Of a stretch of DNA of 64,000 bases, positions 36,590-45,655 are shown in pieces. The notes under the pieces were generated by a model. That model saw nothing but the letters and a program-made list of their open reading frames with translations. It had not been told where the DNA came from and did not search any database. The stretch lies in NCBI GenBank assembly GCA_009691685.1, contig SIAU01000001.1:54780-118779 (forward strand). Reading direction: 5' to 3'. The number at the start of each line of letters is the position of its first letter. Position 1 is the first letter of the stretch. This stretch comes from Opitutales bacterium. Lineage in GTDB: Bacteria; Verrucomicrobiota; Verrucomicrobiia; Opitutales; UBA953. Position numbers and translations under genes: made by a program.

Positions 36590-37284
36590 TTCTGGATGCG
36601 GGGACCGTAAAGAGATGAACCGAGACGTACACAAGTTGAGCCGGCATTCACCGCGGCTTCCATGTCACCACTCATACCCATCGAAAGTTCAGGAAGTTTT
36701 ACTTTAAATTTATCCTCTAATTCATCCCGACAAATCCTTAAATTATCAAATGTGCGCTTAGCTGAATCCATGCCCCCTTCAATCGGTGGAACGGCCATGA
36801 GTCCGACGACGCGCAAGGCAGACTGAGCCAATGCGGCTTCTAGTAATTGAGGCGCCTCTTCAATTTCACATCCGTATTTTGCGGGATCATGACCCGAGTT
36901 CACCTGAAAATAAATTTCTGGTTTTACATTAAGCTCCTCAGCAATCCGTCCCATGCGCGAAATTAAATCTACGCTGTCGACCGTTTGAATAATATCAAAA
37001 ATCTTTAAAGCAGGCTTAACTTTATTGGACTGCAGGTGACCGATAAATTCCCAGCGCAAATCAGCCGGCGCGAGCGGTTTTTTTTCCTGACCCTCTTGAA
37101 CTTTGTTTTCACTCACTGATCGCATGCCATAGCGATAGGCATACAAGGCCGCTTCCACTGGGTTGGTTTTGGTGACCGGTAAAATTCTGACTTCCGACGG
37201 ATTCCGGCCACACTGGTCACAAGCTAACTTTATCCTTTGGCGGACGGTATCACAATTGGCGGCAAATTGTTCGTAGGTAACCAC
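36586..37284 (-). CDS. yggS: YggS/PLPBP family PLP-homeostasis protein
   Basis: From GTG 37284 (VVTYEQFAANCDTVRQRI) it has 232 residues; the track start is a TTG with an unlikely N-terminus. Signatures are ILPVTKTNPVEA with the PLP lysine, ENKVQEGQEK, WEFIGHLQSNKVK, VNSGHDPAKYGC, and ELSMGMSGDMEAAVNAGSTCVRLGSSLYGPR. The family binds PLP without known catalysis and buffers vitamin B6 and amino-acid pools. It precedes recN in a two-gene unit and diverges from the LysR gene. Confidence 0.94.
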   Translation of the reverse strand: MVTYEQFAANCDTVRQRIKLACDQCGRNPSEVRILPVTKTNPVEAALYAYRYGMRSVSENKVQEGQEKKPLAPADLRWEFIGHLQSNKVKPALKIFDIIQTVDSVDLISRMGRIAEELNVKPEIYFQVNSGHDPAKYGCEIEEAPQLLEAALAQSALRVVGLMAVPPIEGGMDSAKRTFDNLRICRDELEDKFKVKLPELSMGMSGDMEAAVNAGSTCVRLGSSLYGPRIQK

Positions 37285-37380
37285 GAGAGACAATGGGAAG
37301 CAGATTAAGCGTAGAGTCAACGCCTCCAATCCCCTTTGCGGGAATAAGGTTAAACCTGGTCACGATAAGTAAATCTACAC

Positions 37381-37409
37381 TTGAAACGGCCTGCTATTAG
37401 ATTTATTAA
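37381..37409 (+). promoter_or_regulatory. Candidate promoter of the LysR-type gene
   Basis: TTGAAA (37381-37386), a 17-base spacer and TATTAA (37404-37409) predict a start near 37416 and a 17-base leader before the ATG at 37433. Confidence 0.5.
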
Positions 37410-37432
37410 TCATAGTGGATTGAGCCACCTTC

Positions 37433-38338
37433 ATGCAAATTGAGAACTTAAAGATTTTCCGTGACCTCGTGGACAACGAAAGTTTCTCCAAGGCAGCGAA
37501 GTTGAATAACATCACGCAGTCGGCCGTGAGTCAGCAGCTACGTTCGATGGAGAAGCATTTTAATGTTCTCATTGTGGATCGGAGCCAGAAACAATTTCGT
37601 TTAACGCGGGAGGGTCGCAGTCTCTATGAAGCGGCGCGCGATATTTTAAATCGTTACGAACAGGTTTCGAGCGAGATGCAGGAAATGCGGAAAGTGGTGA
37701 GTGGCACGGTGCATGTTTCGACAATTGTCTCCATTGGTCTGCACGAACTGCCGCCTTACGTAAAACGTTTCATGCAGGAATTTCCTCATGTGAATGTGCG
37801 GATCGAATATCGCCGATCCAATTTAGTCTATGAGGATGTTTTTTCTAGCACGGCAGATTTTGGCCTAGTCGCCTTCCCGCAAAAATATCGCCAAGTAGAA
37901 ATTATTCCTTTCATGGAAGATCAGTTGGTCGCCATCTGTTCGCCTAAACACAAGTTAGCGGGCAAAAAAGAAATTGAGTTAGCCGACCTACAGGGCTGTC
38001 GCTTCATCGGCTTTGACCAAGATATTCCTACGCGTAAAGCGCTCGATCAATTCTTCCGAGAACAACGTATCGAACTGGAACCTTCCATGGAGTTTGATAA
38101 TATCGAAACCTTAAAGCGTGCCGTGGAAGTCGATGCGGGGGTCGCCTTGGTTCCCGAGGGCACCATCCGTCAGGAAATCGAGCAAGGCACGCTGGTTAAG
38201 TTAAAATTACGTGACCGACACGTTTCTCGGCCGTTAGCGATTTTGCATCGCAAGGGACGCGTGATGACGCCGGCGATGAAACGGTTCTTAACTTTAATGT
38301 TAAACGGTCTGAACGCGAAAAAAGCTGACCTCGAGTAA
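37433..38338 (+). CDS. LysR-type transcriptional regulator
   Basis: The 301-residue protein has an N-terminal winged HTH (residues 1-60, with SFSKAAKLNNITQSAVSQQLRSMEKHF). The effector-binding domain (about 90-295) contains VSGTVHVSTIVSIGLHELPPYVKRFMQEFP and the CysB/CbbR-like LPEG-type VEVDAGVALVPEGTIRQEIEQGTL. The ligand and targets are unknown. Regulators of this family usually control a divergent gene, which here would be yggS-recN. The gene that follows converges with it. Confidence 0.92.
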   Translation: MQIENLKIFRDLVDNESFSKAAKLNNITQSAVSQQLRSMEKHFNVLIVDRSQKQFRLTREGRSLYEAARDILNRYEQVSSEMQEMRKVVSGTVHVSTIVSIGLHELPPYVKRFMQEFPHVNVRIEYRRSNLVYEDVFSSTADFGLVAFPQKYRQVEIIPFMEDQLVAICSPKHKLAGKKEIELADLQGCRFIGFDQDIPTRKALDQFFREQRIELEPSMEFDNIETLKRAVEVDAGVALVPEGTIRQEIEQGTLVKLKLRDRHVSRPLAILHRKGRVMTPAMKRFLTLMLNGLNAKKADLE

Positions 38339-38944
38339 TTAAACGCGAAGCGATTGCTCAGTGCGGCGCGCCAAAGCAAAACTGGGCAAGGCTTGAGCAA
38401 AGAGCATGCCTAGCCCAATCCAGAGCAACGCAGTGTTGTCTTTGCTGATTAATGCGTAGCCAGCCAGAATCCACCAAATCAATGCCCCCACTAAAGGAGG
38501 ATAGGCATTACGCAGAGCGGCACGTGCAAATGACCAGGTACCGAACATCATACAGGTCAACGCTGCTGCTGTAATGGCTGAGAAAAGTTTTAAGGCAAAG
38601 TGCGCGTAAAGAATAAAACCCAATGAAACTAAGATGCCTACAAAAATGGCGGTTCCGACACGTCGTTGATTGGGCAGAAAATTTATTTTGGACTGATGAG
38701 CACGTAGGTAAAGCCCCGTGGCAACCACGGCCATCGAGAGGGTGAGCAACCAAATGTAACGCAGTCCGCTGATGGGAATAGAAAATTCATTAATCGCCCA
38801 TTGAGCTAAGAGACATTTAGCAAGGATCACCGACCAAATTGCCCCTAGGCGATCGAGTACGATGACTTCGCGATAAGCACGTTCCACCGACAGAGCTAAT
38901 TCTGTATCGGCACCAGAAGGAAGAGACGTGGAAGTGGAACTCAT
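38339..38944 (-). CDS. Uncharacterised integral membrane protein
   Basis: I do not recognise this 201-residue protein. It has a polar N-terminus of about 30 residues and roughly six hydrophobic helices (near 36-54, 63-81, 99-117, 120-138, 150-167, 172-192), and a short basic C-terminus (RRTEQSLRV). No catalytic motif is visible. The gene is flanked by the LysR gene (convergent, no gap) and, 68 bases upstream, a conserved protein on the same strand. Confidence 0.65.
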   Translation of the reverse strand: MSSTSTSLPSGADTELALSVERAYREVIVLDRLGAIWSVILAKCLLAQWAINEFSIPISGLRYIWLLTLSMAVVATGLYLRAHQSKINFLPNQRRVGTAIFVGILVSLGFILYAHFALKLFSAITAAALTCMMFGTWSFARAALRNAYPPLVGALIWWILAGYALISKDNTALLWIGLGMLFAQALPSFALARRTEQSLRV

Positions 38945-39012
38945 TAACCAGACCTATATAAAGTCGAAAATCCAAACCTGCAAACCCAAGAATACCTTAA
39001 TGAAGTCACTGA

Positions 39013-40458
39013 TTACTTACTCCAAAGTTTTCGGCGGGTAATTTCTTTAGCAACGGGGGCGGGCACTTCTTTTTCCCAGCCGGCAACTCCGGCTGCTATC
39101 CGTTCGGCCAAGGTTCGAGGCTGACAAGCCAAAGCCTGGGGACTGGCGCCGGTAAGGGGCACTAAAAATCCATTCGTTCTTAAGTGCTCAAATAATCCAG
39201 CCACTGCGGGACGCACCTGGACATCTGCTGCTGTAACCACGGAGTCGACTTCGATTTGATAAGTTTCCGGGAAACAAACCTGACAGGCAACGGGGTCTTC
39301 GACCAAACGACTTAACTGATCACCGCGCATAGGATAAACCATCACCTTCACGTTTTCCTTAAAGAGGCGACCACAAGCTTCCAACACTCCACCCTCGAGG
39401 TGCGTGTAGTGCTGTGGATTAAATAAATCTACCAAGTTATTCATACCCGCGATGAGAGTAATTTCGCCGTCGGTATACAGACGGAAGTAAGCAGGCAAGC
39501 GATACCACCCACGGTGGCGGGTAATTAAAAGAGGACGGCCCAAGGTGCTCACGAGGGCGATACGATCGAGTATTTCTTTTAGGTCGGTCGACTCTTGCCC
39601 GACGCACATTTCAAAAATGGAAACACTTTCTTGGGTCTTTGCCAAGGAACGTTCGGCACAGGCCAACATATCCTCATTCACTAATGAAATAGGACGGAAA
39701 GTTCCACGGGCGACGAGAATGGATTTCTTGTAGAAAAACTCGCTGGCCACGGCCGACTGGCCTTTCTCATCGAATAACACGGCGTCCGTAAGGCCAAGTC
39801 GGACGAGTTGAATTAAAGCAGACTGAGTGTCGAAGTTACTAAACGCCGGGCCGCTAAAATGAATGAAATCTATTTCCACGCGACCCGAGCCTACGTCATC
39901 TACTAAATTATTTAAAAAAATATTAAGGTCACGATGGGAGTTTAAAGCGGCGTGAACTAAATTAACGCCCACCACTCCAAGCGCGTCTTGCTGACGGCCG
40001 GCATCGCGATCCCAGAGGCGTAGGTGCAAAACAATATCACTGGGGGCAGCGCCCACTTTATCCTCAAAACGCATGCCCATCCAGGAGTGCCCCTGCCCTT
40101 TGCCATCGTGGGGCGTGGTGGCGACGGTATCAGCAAAAGCAAAGAAGCGGGTGGTGGTTCCACGCTCGGAAGCCAAGCGATCGACGAGGAGTCCGTATTC
40201 GTGACTCATCATTTGTTCGAGACGTTCACGAGAAACATAGCGCTTAGGGTGGCCGTAAATCGCGTCACTCACGCGCATGTCATAAGCCGACATACTTTTA
40301 GCGACGGTACCCGACGCACCGCCGGCTTTAAAAAAGTGTCGAACGACTTCTTGTCCGGCACCGATCTCGGCAAAAACGCCGTAAGCCGAGCGATCGAGAT
40401 TAATCGCCAGGGCCTTACGGGCAGTACCAGCGCTAGGATCTTGAGTCGGGTCGGACAT
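39013..40458 (-). CDS. Conserved cytoplasmic protein of unknown function
   Basis: The ORF starts at ATG 40458 (MSDPTQDPSAGTARKALAINLDRSAYGVFAEIGAGQEVVRHFFKAGGASGTVAKSMSAYDMRVSDAIYG), 481 residues; the track start is TTG. I recognise the N-terminal block FAEIGAGQEVVRHFFKAGGASGTVAKSMSAYDM as that of a widespread bacterial family whose function I do not know and whose database names are unreliable. There is no signal peptide or membrane segment. RFFAFADTVATTPHDGKGQGHSWMGMRF and IAGMNNLVDLFNPQHY look conserved and possibly catalytic. It diverges from sppA. Confidence 0.75.
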   Translation of the reverse strand: MSDPTQDPSAGTARKALAINLDRSAYGVFAEIGAGQEVVRHFFKAGGASGTVAKSMSAYDMRVSDAIYGHPKRYVSRERLEQMMSHEYGLLVDRLASERGTTTRFFAFADTVATTPHDGKGQGHSWMGMRFEDKVGAAPSDIVLHLRLWDRDAGRQQDALGVVGVNLVHAALNSHRDLNIFLNNLVDDVGSGRVEIDFIHFSGPAFSNFDTQSALIQLVRLGLTDAVLFDEKGQSAVASEFFYKKSILVARGTFRPISLVNEDMLACAERSLAKTQESVSIFEMCVGQESTDLKEILDRIALVSTLGRPLLITRHRGWYRLPAYFRLYTDGEITLIAGMNNLVDLFNPQHYTHLEGGVLEACGRLFKENVKVMVYPMRGDQLSRLVEDPVACQVCFPETYQIEVDSVVTAADVQVRPAVAGLFEHLRTNGFLVPLTGASPQALACQPRTLAERIAAGVAGWEKEVPAPVAKEITRRKLWSK

Positions 40459-40586
40459 AGCCAAGAGAGTTCACCGAACAGAGAAAAAATCGAGCCGAAA
40501 CGCTGGGAATAATGTCAATTTGATTGGCGATTCTTGCACAGTCGACCAAAGTACTCACTTAGCCTAACTTTTCTATAAATACTCTG

Positions 40587-42392
40587 ATGAAAGAATTTTT
40601 TAAAGCGCTCCTAGCCTCAGTCCTAGGTACGTTTATTGCGGGGGCACTGGCCTGCTTTTTATTTTTTGTTTTAATTATCGGGTTAATCAGTGCCGCGAGT
40701 AACCATGAAGCGCCAGGCGTTTCCGTAAAAGCGAAAACCATGTTGGTTATCGGCAACGGTATGCTCATTAACGACACCCCACAGCACGGTAGTCCTGGTT
40801 TATCCATTCTGCTGGAAAGTCAAAAAGCTCCGGAGGTAGATTTATTACGTGCTATCGAAGCCGTCAAACAGGCGGCAAAAGATAAAAATATTGTAGGCCT
40901 GCTCATTGCCGGAGAAACCGATGCCGGACTGGTCCAGCTTAACGAACTCCGCCAAGCGATTAAGGAATTTAAAAAATCAAAAAAACCGGTAATCGCGTGG
41001 ATTGAGAATGGATCACAGCAAGAGTACTATTTAGCCAGTGTGGCGGATAAAATTTACGCCCACCCTGCGGGAGAAGTTGAATTTAAAGGACTCGCGCGCT
41101 ACAGCCCGTATATCGGAGAAAGCTTAAAATCTCTTGGGGTGGGCGTACAAGTAACTAAAGTGGGTAAATATAAATCTGCAGTAGAACCATTTTTAAGCGA
41201 TAAAATGGGCGAATCCGACCGCGAGCAAACTGAGTTACTACTCGGCGGTGCTTGGAAAAAAATTGTGGCCGATATCGGTGAATCAAGAAAGTTGTCGAGC
41301 GTTAGCCTAAACCGAATCGCTAATTCTGGCGGGGTGTTCACACCTGATCTGGCCCTAAAAATTAAACTCGTGGATGAACTTTGTCAGCGCGATCAGCTGG
41401 TGACTAAAATCTGTTCGCTCGGAGCAGCCGCCGATGAGCATGGCCAATCCTTCCGACAAATTTCGCTTACTAAATATGCCAGTAAGGTTAATTTTTCGTC
41501 GGGCGATGGGAAGATTGCGGTGATTTACGCCGAAGGTGAAATCGTTGATGGCTGGGGTGATAATGACAACGTGGGGGGCGATCGACTGGCGAGAAATTTA
41601 CGTGATTTACGGGGCGACAAATCCATTAAAGCAGTCGTTTTAAGAATTAACAGTCCAGGTGGCTCGGCGTTTGCGAGTGATGTCGTCGCCCGCGAAGTGG
41701 GCTTGCTTAAACAGAGTGGTATTCCTGTCGTAGTATCGATGGGTGATGTAGCCGCCAGCGGAGGCTACTACATCGCCGCAAGAGGAAATAGAATTATGGC
41801 GAATCCTGTCACGATCACGGGGTCTATTGGGGTCTTCGGACTGCATTTTAATTATCAAGAATTAGCCAAGAAAATCAACTTGGGGACCGATGGCGTTAAA
41901 ACTTCGCGCTACTCTGATTTATTTTCAAGCCATCGCACGGCCACCGCTGAAGAGATGGCGATTGTTCAAAAAATGGTCGACCAAGTTTATGAAGATTTTC
42001 TGAACGTGGTATCCGAAGGTCGAAAAATAGAACTCTCACAAGTGCATGAAATTGCCCAAGGCCGCGTTTGGTTGGGAGTGAACGCCAAAGAGGTGGGACT
42101 CGTTGATAAGTTGGGCGGGTTGGTAGACGCGATTAATCTCGCAAGAGAATTAGCCAAAAAACCAGACTCATCCATTATACAAATACCCTCACTCTACTCG
42201 GGTCGCGAAAATATTTTGCAAAAATTATTGTCCGATGAAGAAAATGAAGATCCGGTCTTCATCAAAGCGAAGCATCATGATCCAGCACTACAAATCCTGA
42301 AAACACACCTGAGCTTTTTGAATCGTGTCGGAAATCTGAATGACCCTAAAGGGGTTTATCTACGTTGCCCAGTGGATATTAATGCACGCTAA
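40587..42392 (+). CDS. sppA: Signal peptide peptidase SppA, 67-kDa type
   Basis: The 601-residue inner-membrane serine protease has an N-terminal membrane anchor (residues about 8-32) and two tandem S49 halves. The N-terminal half supplies the catalytic lysine in TKVGKYKSAVEPFLS. The C-terminal half supplies the nucleophile serine in MGDVAASGGYYIAA, followed by TITGSIGVFG. It digests signal peptides left in the membrane after cleavage. TATAAA ends 7 bases before the ATG, implying an almost leaderless mRNA. It meets the M48 peptidase gene stop to stop with no gap. Confidence 0.95.
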   Translation: MKEFFKALLASVLGTFIAGALACFLFFVLIIGLISAASNHEAPGVSVKAKTMLVIGNGMLINDTPQHGSPGLSILLESQKAPEVDLLRAIEAVKQAAKDKNIVGLLIAGETDAGLVQLNELRQAIKEFKKSKKPVIAWIENGSQQEYYLASVADKIYAHPAGEVEFKGLARYSPYIGESLKSLGVGVQVTKVGKYKSAVEPFLSDKMGESDREQTELLLGGAWKKIVADIGESRKLSSVSLNRIANSGGVFTPDLALKIKLVDELCQRDQLVTKICSLGAAADEHGQSFRQISLTKYASKVNFSSGDGKIAVIYAEGEIVDGWGDNDNVGGDRLARNLRDLRGDKSIKAVVLRINSPGGSAFASDVVAREVGLLKQSGIPVVVSMGDVAASGGYYIAARGNRIMANPVTITGSIGVFGLHFNYQELAKKINLGTDGVKTSRYSDLFSSHRTATAEEMAIVQKMVDQVYEDFLNVVSEGRKIELSQVHEIAQGRVWLGVNAKEVGLVDKLGGLVDAINLARELAKKPDSSIIQIPSLYSGRENILQKLLSDEENEDPVFIKAKHHDPALQILKTHLSFLNRVGNLNDPKGVYLRCPVDINAR

Positions 42393-43181
42393 TTACTGAA
42401 CGGGCAGAGCAGCCTTAGGTATTTGCGCCTTAGCTTCCGGCATCCAACTATTTAACTGCTTAATCCGCGTTTCATCCGCGGGGTGAGTGGAGAAAAATTC
42501 GGGTGGCTTGGTACCAGCGGCTTTAGAAAAACGACCCCAAAACGCCGGAGCGGCTTCAGGATTATACCCTGCCCTGGCCATGAAAATTAAGCCCAGATGA
42601 TCGGATTCGGATTCATGCTCGCGGCTAAAAGGTAAAAGTACGCCGAATTGGGCGCCGAGACCAAAGCCTGTCATCCAAGCCTGACGAGTGTGTGCCGATT
42701 TATTCTTGGTCGCCTCGTCCACAATCAAGGCACCTGCGGCAACTAATAAACCCTGTGAGATTCGCTCATTGCTATGCTGATTTAAGACATGCGCCACCTC
42801 GTGGCCCAAAATAACAGCGATGTCATCATCGGTGGGAGCGTACGGAAACATGCCGACGTTGAAGCCGATTTTTCCGCCTGGCATGGCAAAAGCATTAGGC
42901 GATTTGTCGTCGATGATAGCAAACTCCCAGAGATTAGCGGGCGGCAGAATTTTATTTTTATCTTCTTTTCTGGCTACCGTAACAATCGCTAAGCCAATTT
43001 TCTTAACCTTCACTAAGCGAGGATCGTTGGGAAGTTTTTTCATTTTTGCGAACTCCGTAGATGCCATGGTCGACACTTCGGAGTTACTGACCATGAGTAG
43101 CTGACTACGACCCGTACCGGGTGCGGTCTGACACCCTGTAAAGACTATTGGAAGCAGAAGAAATAACCAAACTCGATTCAT
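42393..43181 (-). CDS. M48-family metallopeptidase, lipoprotein
   Basis: The 262-residue protein has a lipoprotein signal (MNRVWLFLLLPIVFTGC, lipobox FTGC). A peptidase M48 domain follows: HEVAHVLNQHSNER (HExxH zinc site) and ESDHLGLIFMARAGYNPEAAPAFWGRF (third zinc ligand Glu). THPADETRIKQL completes the family pattern. It is Oma1/LoiP-like, acting on periplasmic or outer-membrane proteins. It starts 2 bases after the BY-kinase stop, so it is the last gene of the exopolysaccharide operon, where it may take part in envelope quality control; that link is inference. Confidence 0.9.
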   Translation of the reverse strand: MNRVWLFLLLPIVFTGCQTAPGTGRSQLLMVSNSEVSTMASTEFAKMKKLPNDPRLVKVKKIGLAIVTVARKEDKNKILPPANLWEFAIIDDKSPNAFAMPGGKIGFNVGMFPYAPTDDDIAVILGHEVAHVLNQHSNERISQGLLVAAGALIVDEATKNKSAHTRQAWMTGFGLGAQFGVLLPFSREHESESDHLGLIFMARAGYNPEAAPAFWGRFSKAAGTKPPEFFSTHPADETRIKQLNSWMPEAKAQIPKAALPVQ

Positions 43182-43183
43182 GG

Positions 43184-45652
43184 TTAAACTTTAGGATTAT
43201 CTTCAGGGTTTTCAGTAGAGGCAACCGCGTCGCCAGCATCATCCTTGGCGGCAGCACCCGCGGCGGCATTATAATACTTCTCGTAGCTCGCATCAAAGCT
43301 GTCCGTATAAACAGAAGCCATCCGCATAGACATACGGTTAAGTACTGCACCTAAAATTGGGACGCCTACTTCACGGAGGCGGGTAATACATTCAGCAACG
43401 TTGCGCGTGGATACGAAATTATAGCGAACTACGTAGATAACACCGTCAACGTTAGGAATCAGATTCAAGGCATCGGACACCGCACCAATGGGAGGTGAGT
43501 CGATAAAAATACGATCATAGCGGGAACGCATGTCCGTTAACATTTCGATAAACTTCGCACTGCTGATCACCTGCGTGGGATTGCGGCAACTCATACCCAC
43601 TGGTAACACATCTAAGTTAGGTGCTACATTTTTAACGATGGATTCATCAATAGTGGATTCATCATTAAACCAACGAGAAATACCTTCCGTGCCAGTTAAG
43701 CCTAGGGAAGGTCCGACGTTTGGAAGGCGTAAGTCGGCATCGATGACCAAAACCCTTTCTCCGTGTTGAGAGAAACCGAGCGCTAAATTAGTGGCGACGA
43801 AGGTCTTACCTTCACTGGGGCGGGTGGAGGTGATTAAAAAGACGTGGCTAGACATCGACGCGGGATTAACGCGCATAGACGAATAGATGGTGCGAACGGC
43901 CTCGACAGCGACGACGTCCTTTTCATGCATGGCCAACAGTGCACGTTCGGGACCAACGGACTTTGTGATCTGAGGAATTGTTCCTAAAATGGGAATACCT
44001 AAGGCGATTTCGACTTCTTTCGGCGACTTTATCCGGTCATCAAATGTACCAAGTAAGATGATTAGACCTAAACCAAAAATAGCACCCATGGCTAAGCCAA
44101 TGATGGCGTTGAGATAAAAGTTTTTGTTGGTAGGCCGATCAGCAACCGAGGGACTATCAAGGACCTTAATGGAAGTTGTGGTACCCGTAGTTGATGAGCG
44201 AATCTTAGCTTCTTCAAAGCTTTGTTTTTGGCGGGACAAGAAATCTTCCTGGCTTTTAATTTCTTTGTCGACGCGTTCGAGTTCGTTATTCGCCACCGTC
44301 AAACGCGCGATTTCATCGTCCTTCTTATCGAGATTGGAAATGATGGCTGCGTAATTGGCATGAGCATTTTGTATCGCCACCTGAATACGATTTACGGATG
44401 TAACAATGGCATTTTGTAATTCGGCTTCGGTTTGCTTCAGCTGGGCACGAGCCTGAATTAAAGTGGGGTGCTCATCGGTGTATTTTTCTTCCATCGTACG
44501 GACAGCGACACGCAAATCGCTTATTTTCGATCCAAACGATGCGACACGCTCATCGCTTCTCACCTGGGCAACGTCGTATAAATCCTTACCAGTCTGTTTA
44601 TATTCACCAATTAAACGCCAAATGATTTCCATTTCATCGATGGCCTTTCGCGTATCTTCACGTGCGCGCACTAAGGCGGCACGTTCAGCGGTCAAAGTGT
44701 TAGTGTCTTTGGCAATCGAAAGTAATTTTTGGCCTTTGATGAGCTCATTTCGCTTATCGTAGAGTTTACGGATTTTGTCTTCGACTGAATCAATATCCAT
44801 ACGATATTTTTCGACTAGAGGATTAGTGATGACCAAGCGTTCGTCTTCACTATTCTTTTGAATCGCCTTACAAAAGAGTGTGGTCACTTGGCGGGCCAGT
44901 TCGCGATTAGGATGAGTAAATTCAACATTCACCACTAAGGTCTGACGTTGGGGCATGATGGATCTTTGCCTTGAGAAAACTTCTTGTTCGGAAAGCGGGC
45001 CACTAAAAATGTTACCCGATTGATAAGGGGCTAAGACCTCCTTTTTTTCTGCAGTGGTTAATTGACGAGAAACCGCTTCGATAATCGTGCTACTGCGCAT
45101 CGATTCAACCGCCGTATAAAAATCGTCAGCGGAAGTAATACTAAAATTGCTTTCAGCGGCCGTGTTGGAGCCCGAAATATTTGGGGCCAAGCGAAAGACG
45201 CGTAAGCGACCGGATGCCTTATATTCGGGCATCATATTATATGTATATACGAGTGACAGGGTGAAAAAGATGAGAACCGATAAAACCAGCCACCAGATAC
45301 GTTCGCGCACCATGTTGACGTACGTTGAAATTGAGACTTCGGTGTCTTTGGACGAACCCTCGCCATAGCCACCACCGTAACCTCCTCCGTAACCGCCACG
45401 TTGACGACCATAACCTCCGCCGTAGCCGCCGCCATAGTTTCCGCCACCATAACCACCACCGTAACCTCCTCCGTATCCTCCGCCATAGTTTCCGCCATAG
45501 CCGCCTCCGTATCCTCCGCCATAGTTTCCGCCATAGCCGCCTCCACCATAACCACGACGTTGAGAACCCCGGCTTGTATTATTGGTCCCGCTAGCGCTTC
45601 CACTAGAGGAAGAACTATTGGTGCTACCGGTATTTGGGTTTTCTTCACTCAT
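43184..45652 (-). CDS. Polysaccharide chain-length/tyrosine autokinase (Wzc-like) with Gly-Tyr repeat tail
   Basis: The 822-residue protein has: residues 1-33 Ser/Asn/Thr-rich; 34-98 a (GGGY)n/GGNY repeat with 15 tyrosines; TM1 about 119-138; a Wzz/GumC periplasmic domain with long coiled coils (about 280-480); TM2 about 511-536; and a BY-kinase domain with Walker A TSTRPSEGKT (608-617), Walker A' VLVIDADLRLP (634) and Walker B IFIDSPP (715). The C-terminus has only a small tyrosine cluster (VYTDSFDASYEKYYN). Such kinases control exopolysaccharide polymer length and export by cycles of tyrosine phosphorylation. The N-terminal repeat tail would lie in the cytoplasm beside the kinase and is not a normal part of the family. 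It sits between the Wza-like gene and the M48 gene. Confidence 0.93.
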   Translation of the reverse strand: MSEENPNTGSTNSSSSSGSASGTNNTSRGSQRRGYGGGGYGGNYGGGYGGGYGGNYGGGYGGGYGGGYGGGNYGGGYGGGYGRQRGGYGGGYGGGYGEGSSKDTEVSISTYVNMVRERIWWLVLSVLIFFTLSLVYTYNMMPEYKASGRLRVFRLAPNISGSNTAAESNFSITSADDFYTAVESMRSSTIIEAVSRQLTTAEKKEVLAPYQSGNIFSGPLSEQEVFSRQRSIMPQRQTLVVNVEFTHPNRELARQVTTLFCKAIQKNSEDERLVITNPLVEKYRMDIDSVEDKIRKLYDKRNELIKGQKLLSIAKDTNTLTAERAALVRAREDTRKAIDEMEIIWRLIGEYKQTGKDLYDVAQVRSDERVASFGSKISDLRVAVRTMEEKYTDEHPTLIQARAQLKQTEAELQNAIVTSVNRIQVAIQNAHANYAAIISNLDKKDDEIARLTVANNELERVDKEIKSQEDFLSRQKQSFEEAKIRSSTTGTTTSIKVLDSPSVADRPTNKNFYLNAIIGLAMGAIFGLGLIILLGTFDDRIKSPKEVEIALGIPILGTIPQITKSVGPERALLAMHEKDVVAVEAVRTIYSSMRVNPASMSSHVFLITSTRPSEGKTFVATNLALGFSQHGERVLVIDADLRLPNVGPSLGLTGTEGISRWFNDESTIDESIVKNVAPNLDVLPVGMSCRNPTQVISSAKFIEMLTDMRSRYDRIFIDSPPIGAVSDALNLIPNVDGVIYVVRYNFVSTRNVAECITRLREVGVPILGAVLNRMSMRMASVYTDSFDASYEKYYNAAAGAAAKDDAGDAVASTENPEDNPKV
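45359..45553 (-). repeat. Gly-Tyr repeat coding region with a perfect 36-bp tandem duplication
   Basis: This stretch encodes residues 34-98 of the BY-kinase, a tyrosine about every fourth residue in a glycine background. Inside it a 36-bp unit occurs twice without mismatch (45471-45506 and 45507-45542), coding for the same 12 residues. Perfect identity at third positions points to recent slippage, so length variation between strains is likely. Confidence 0.9.
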
Positions 45653-45655
45653 GAA

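Noticed and set aside
45471-45542. 36-bp direct repeats as a possible CRISPR array
   Set aside because: The units abut without spacers and are in frame inside a coding region; no cas genes are near.
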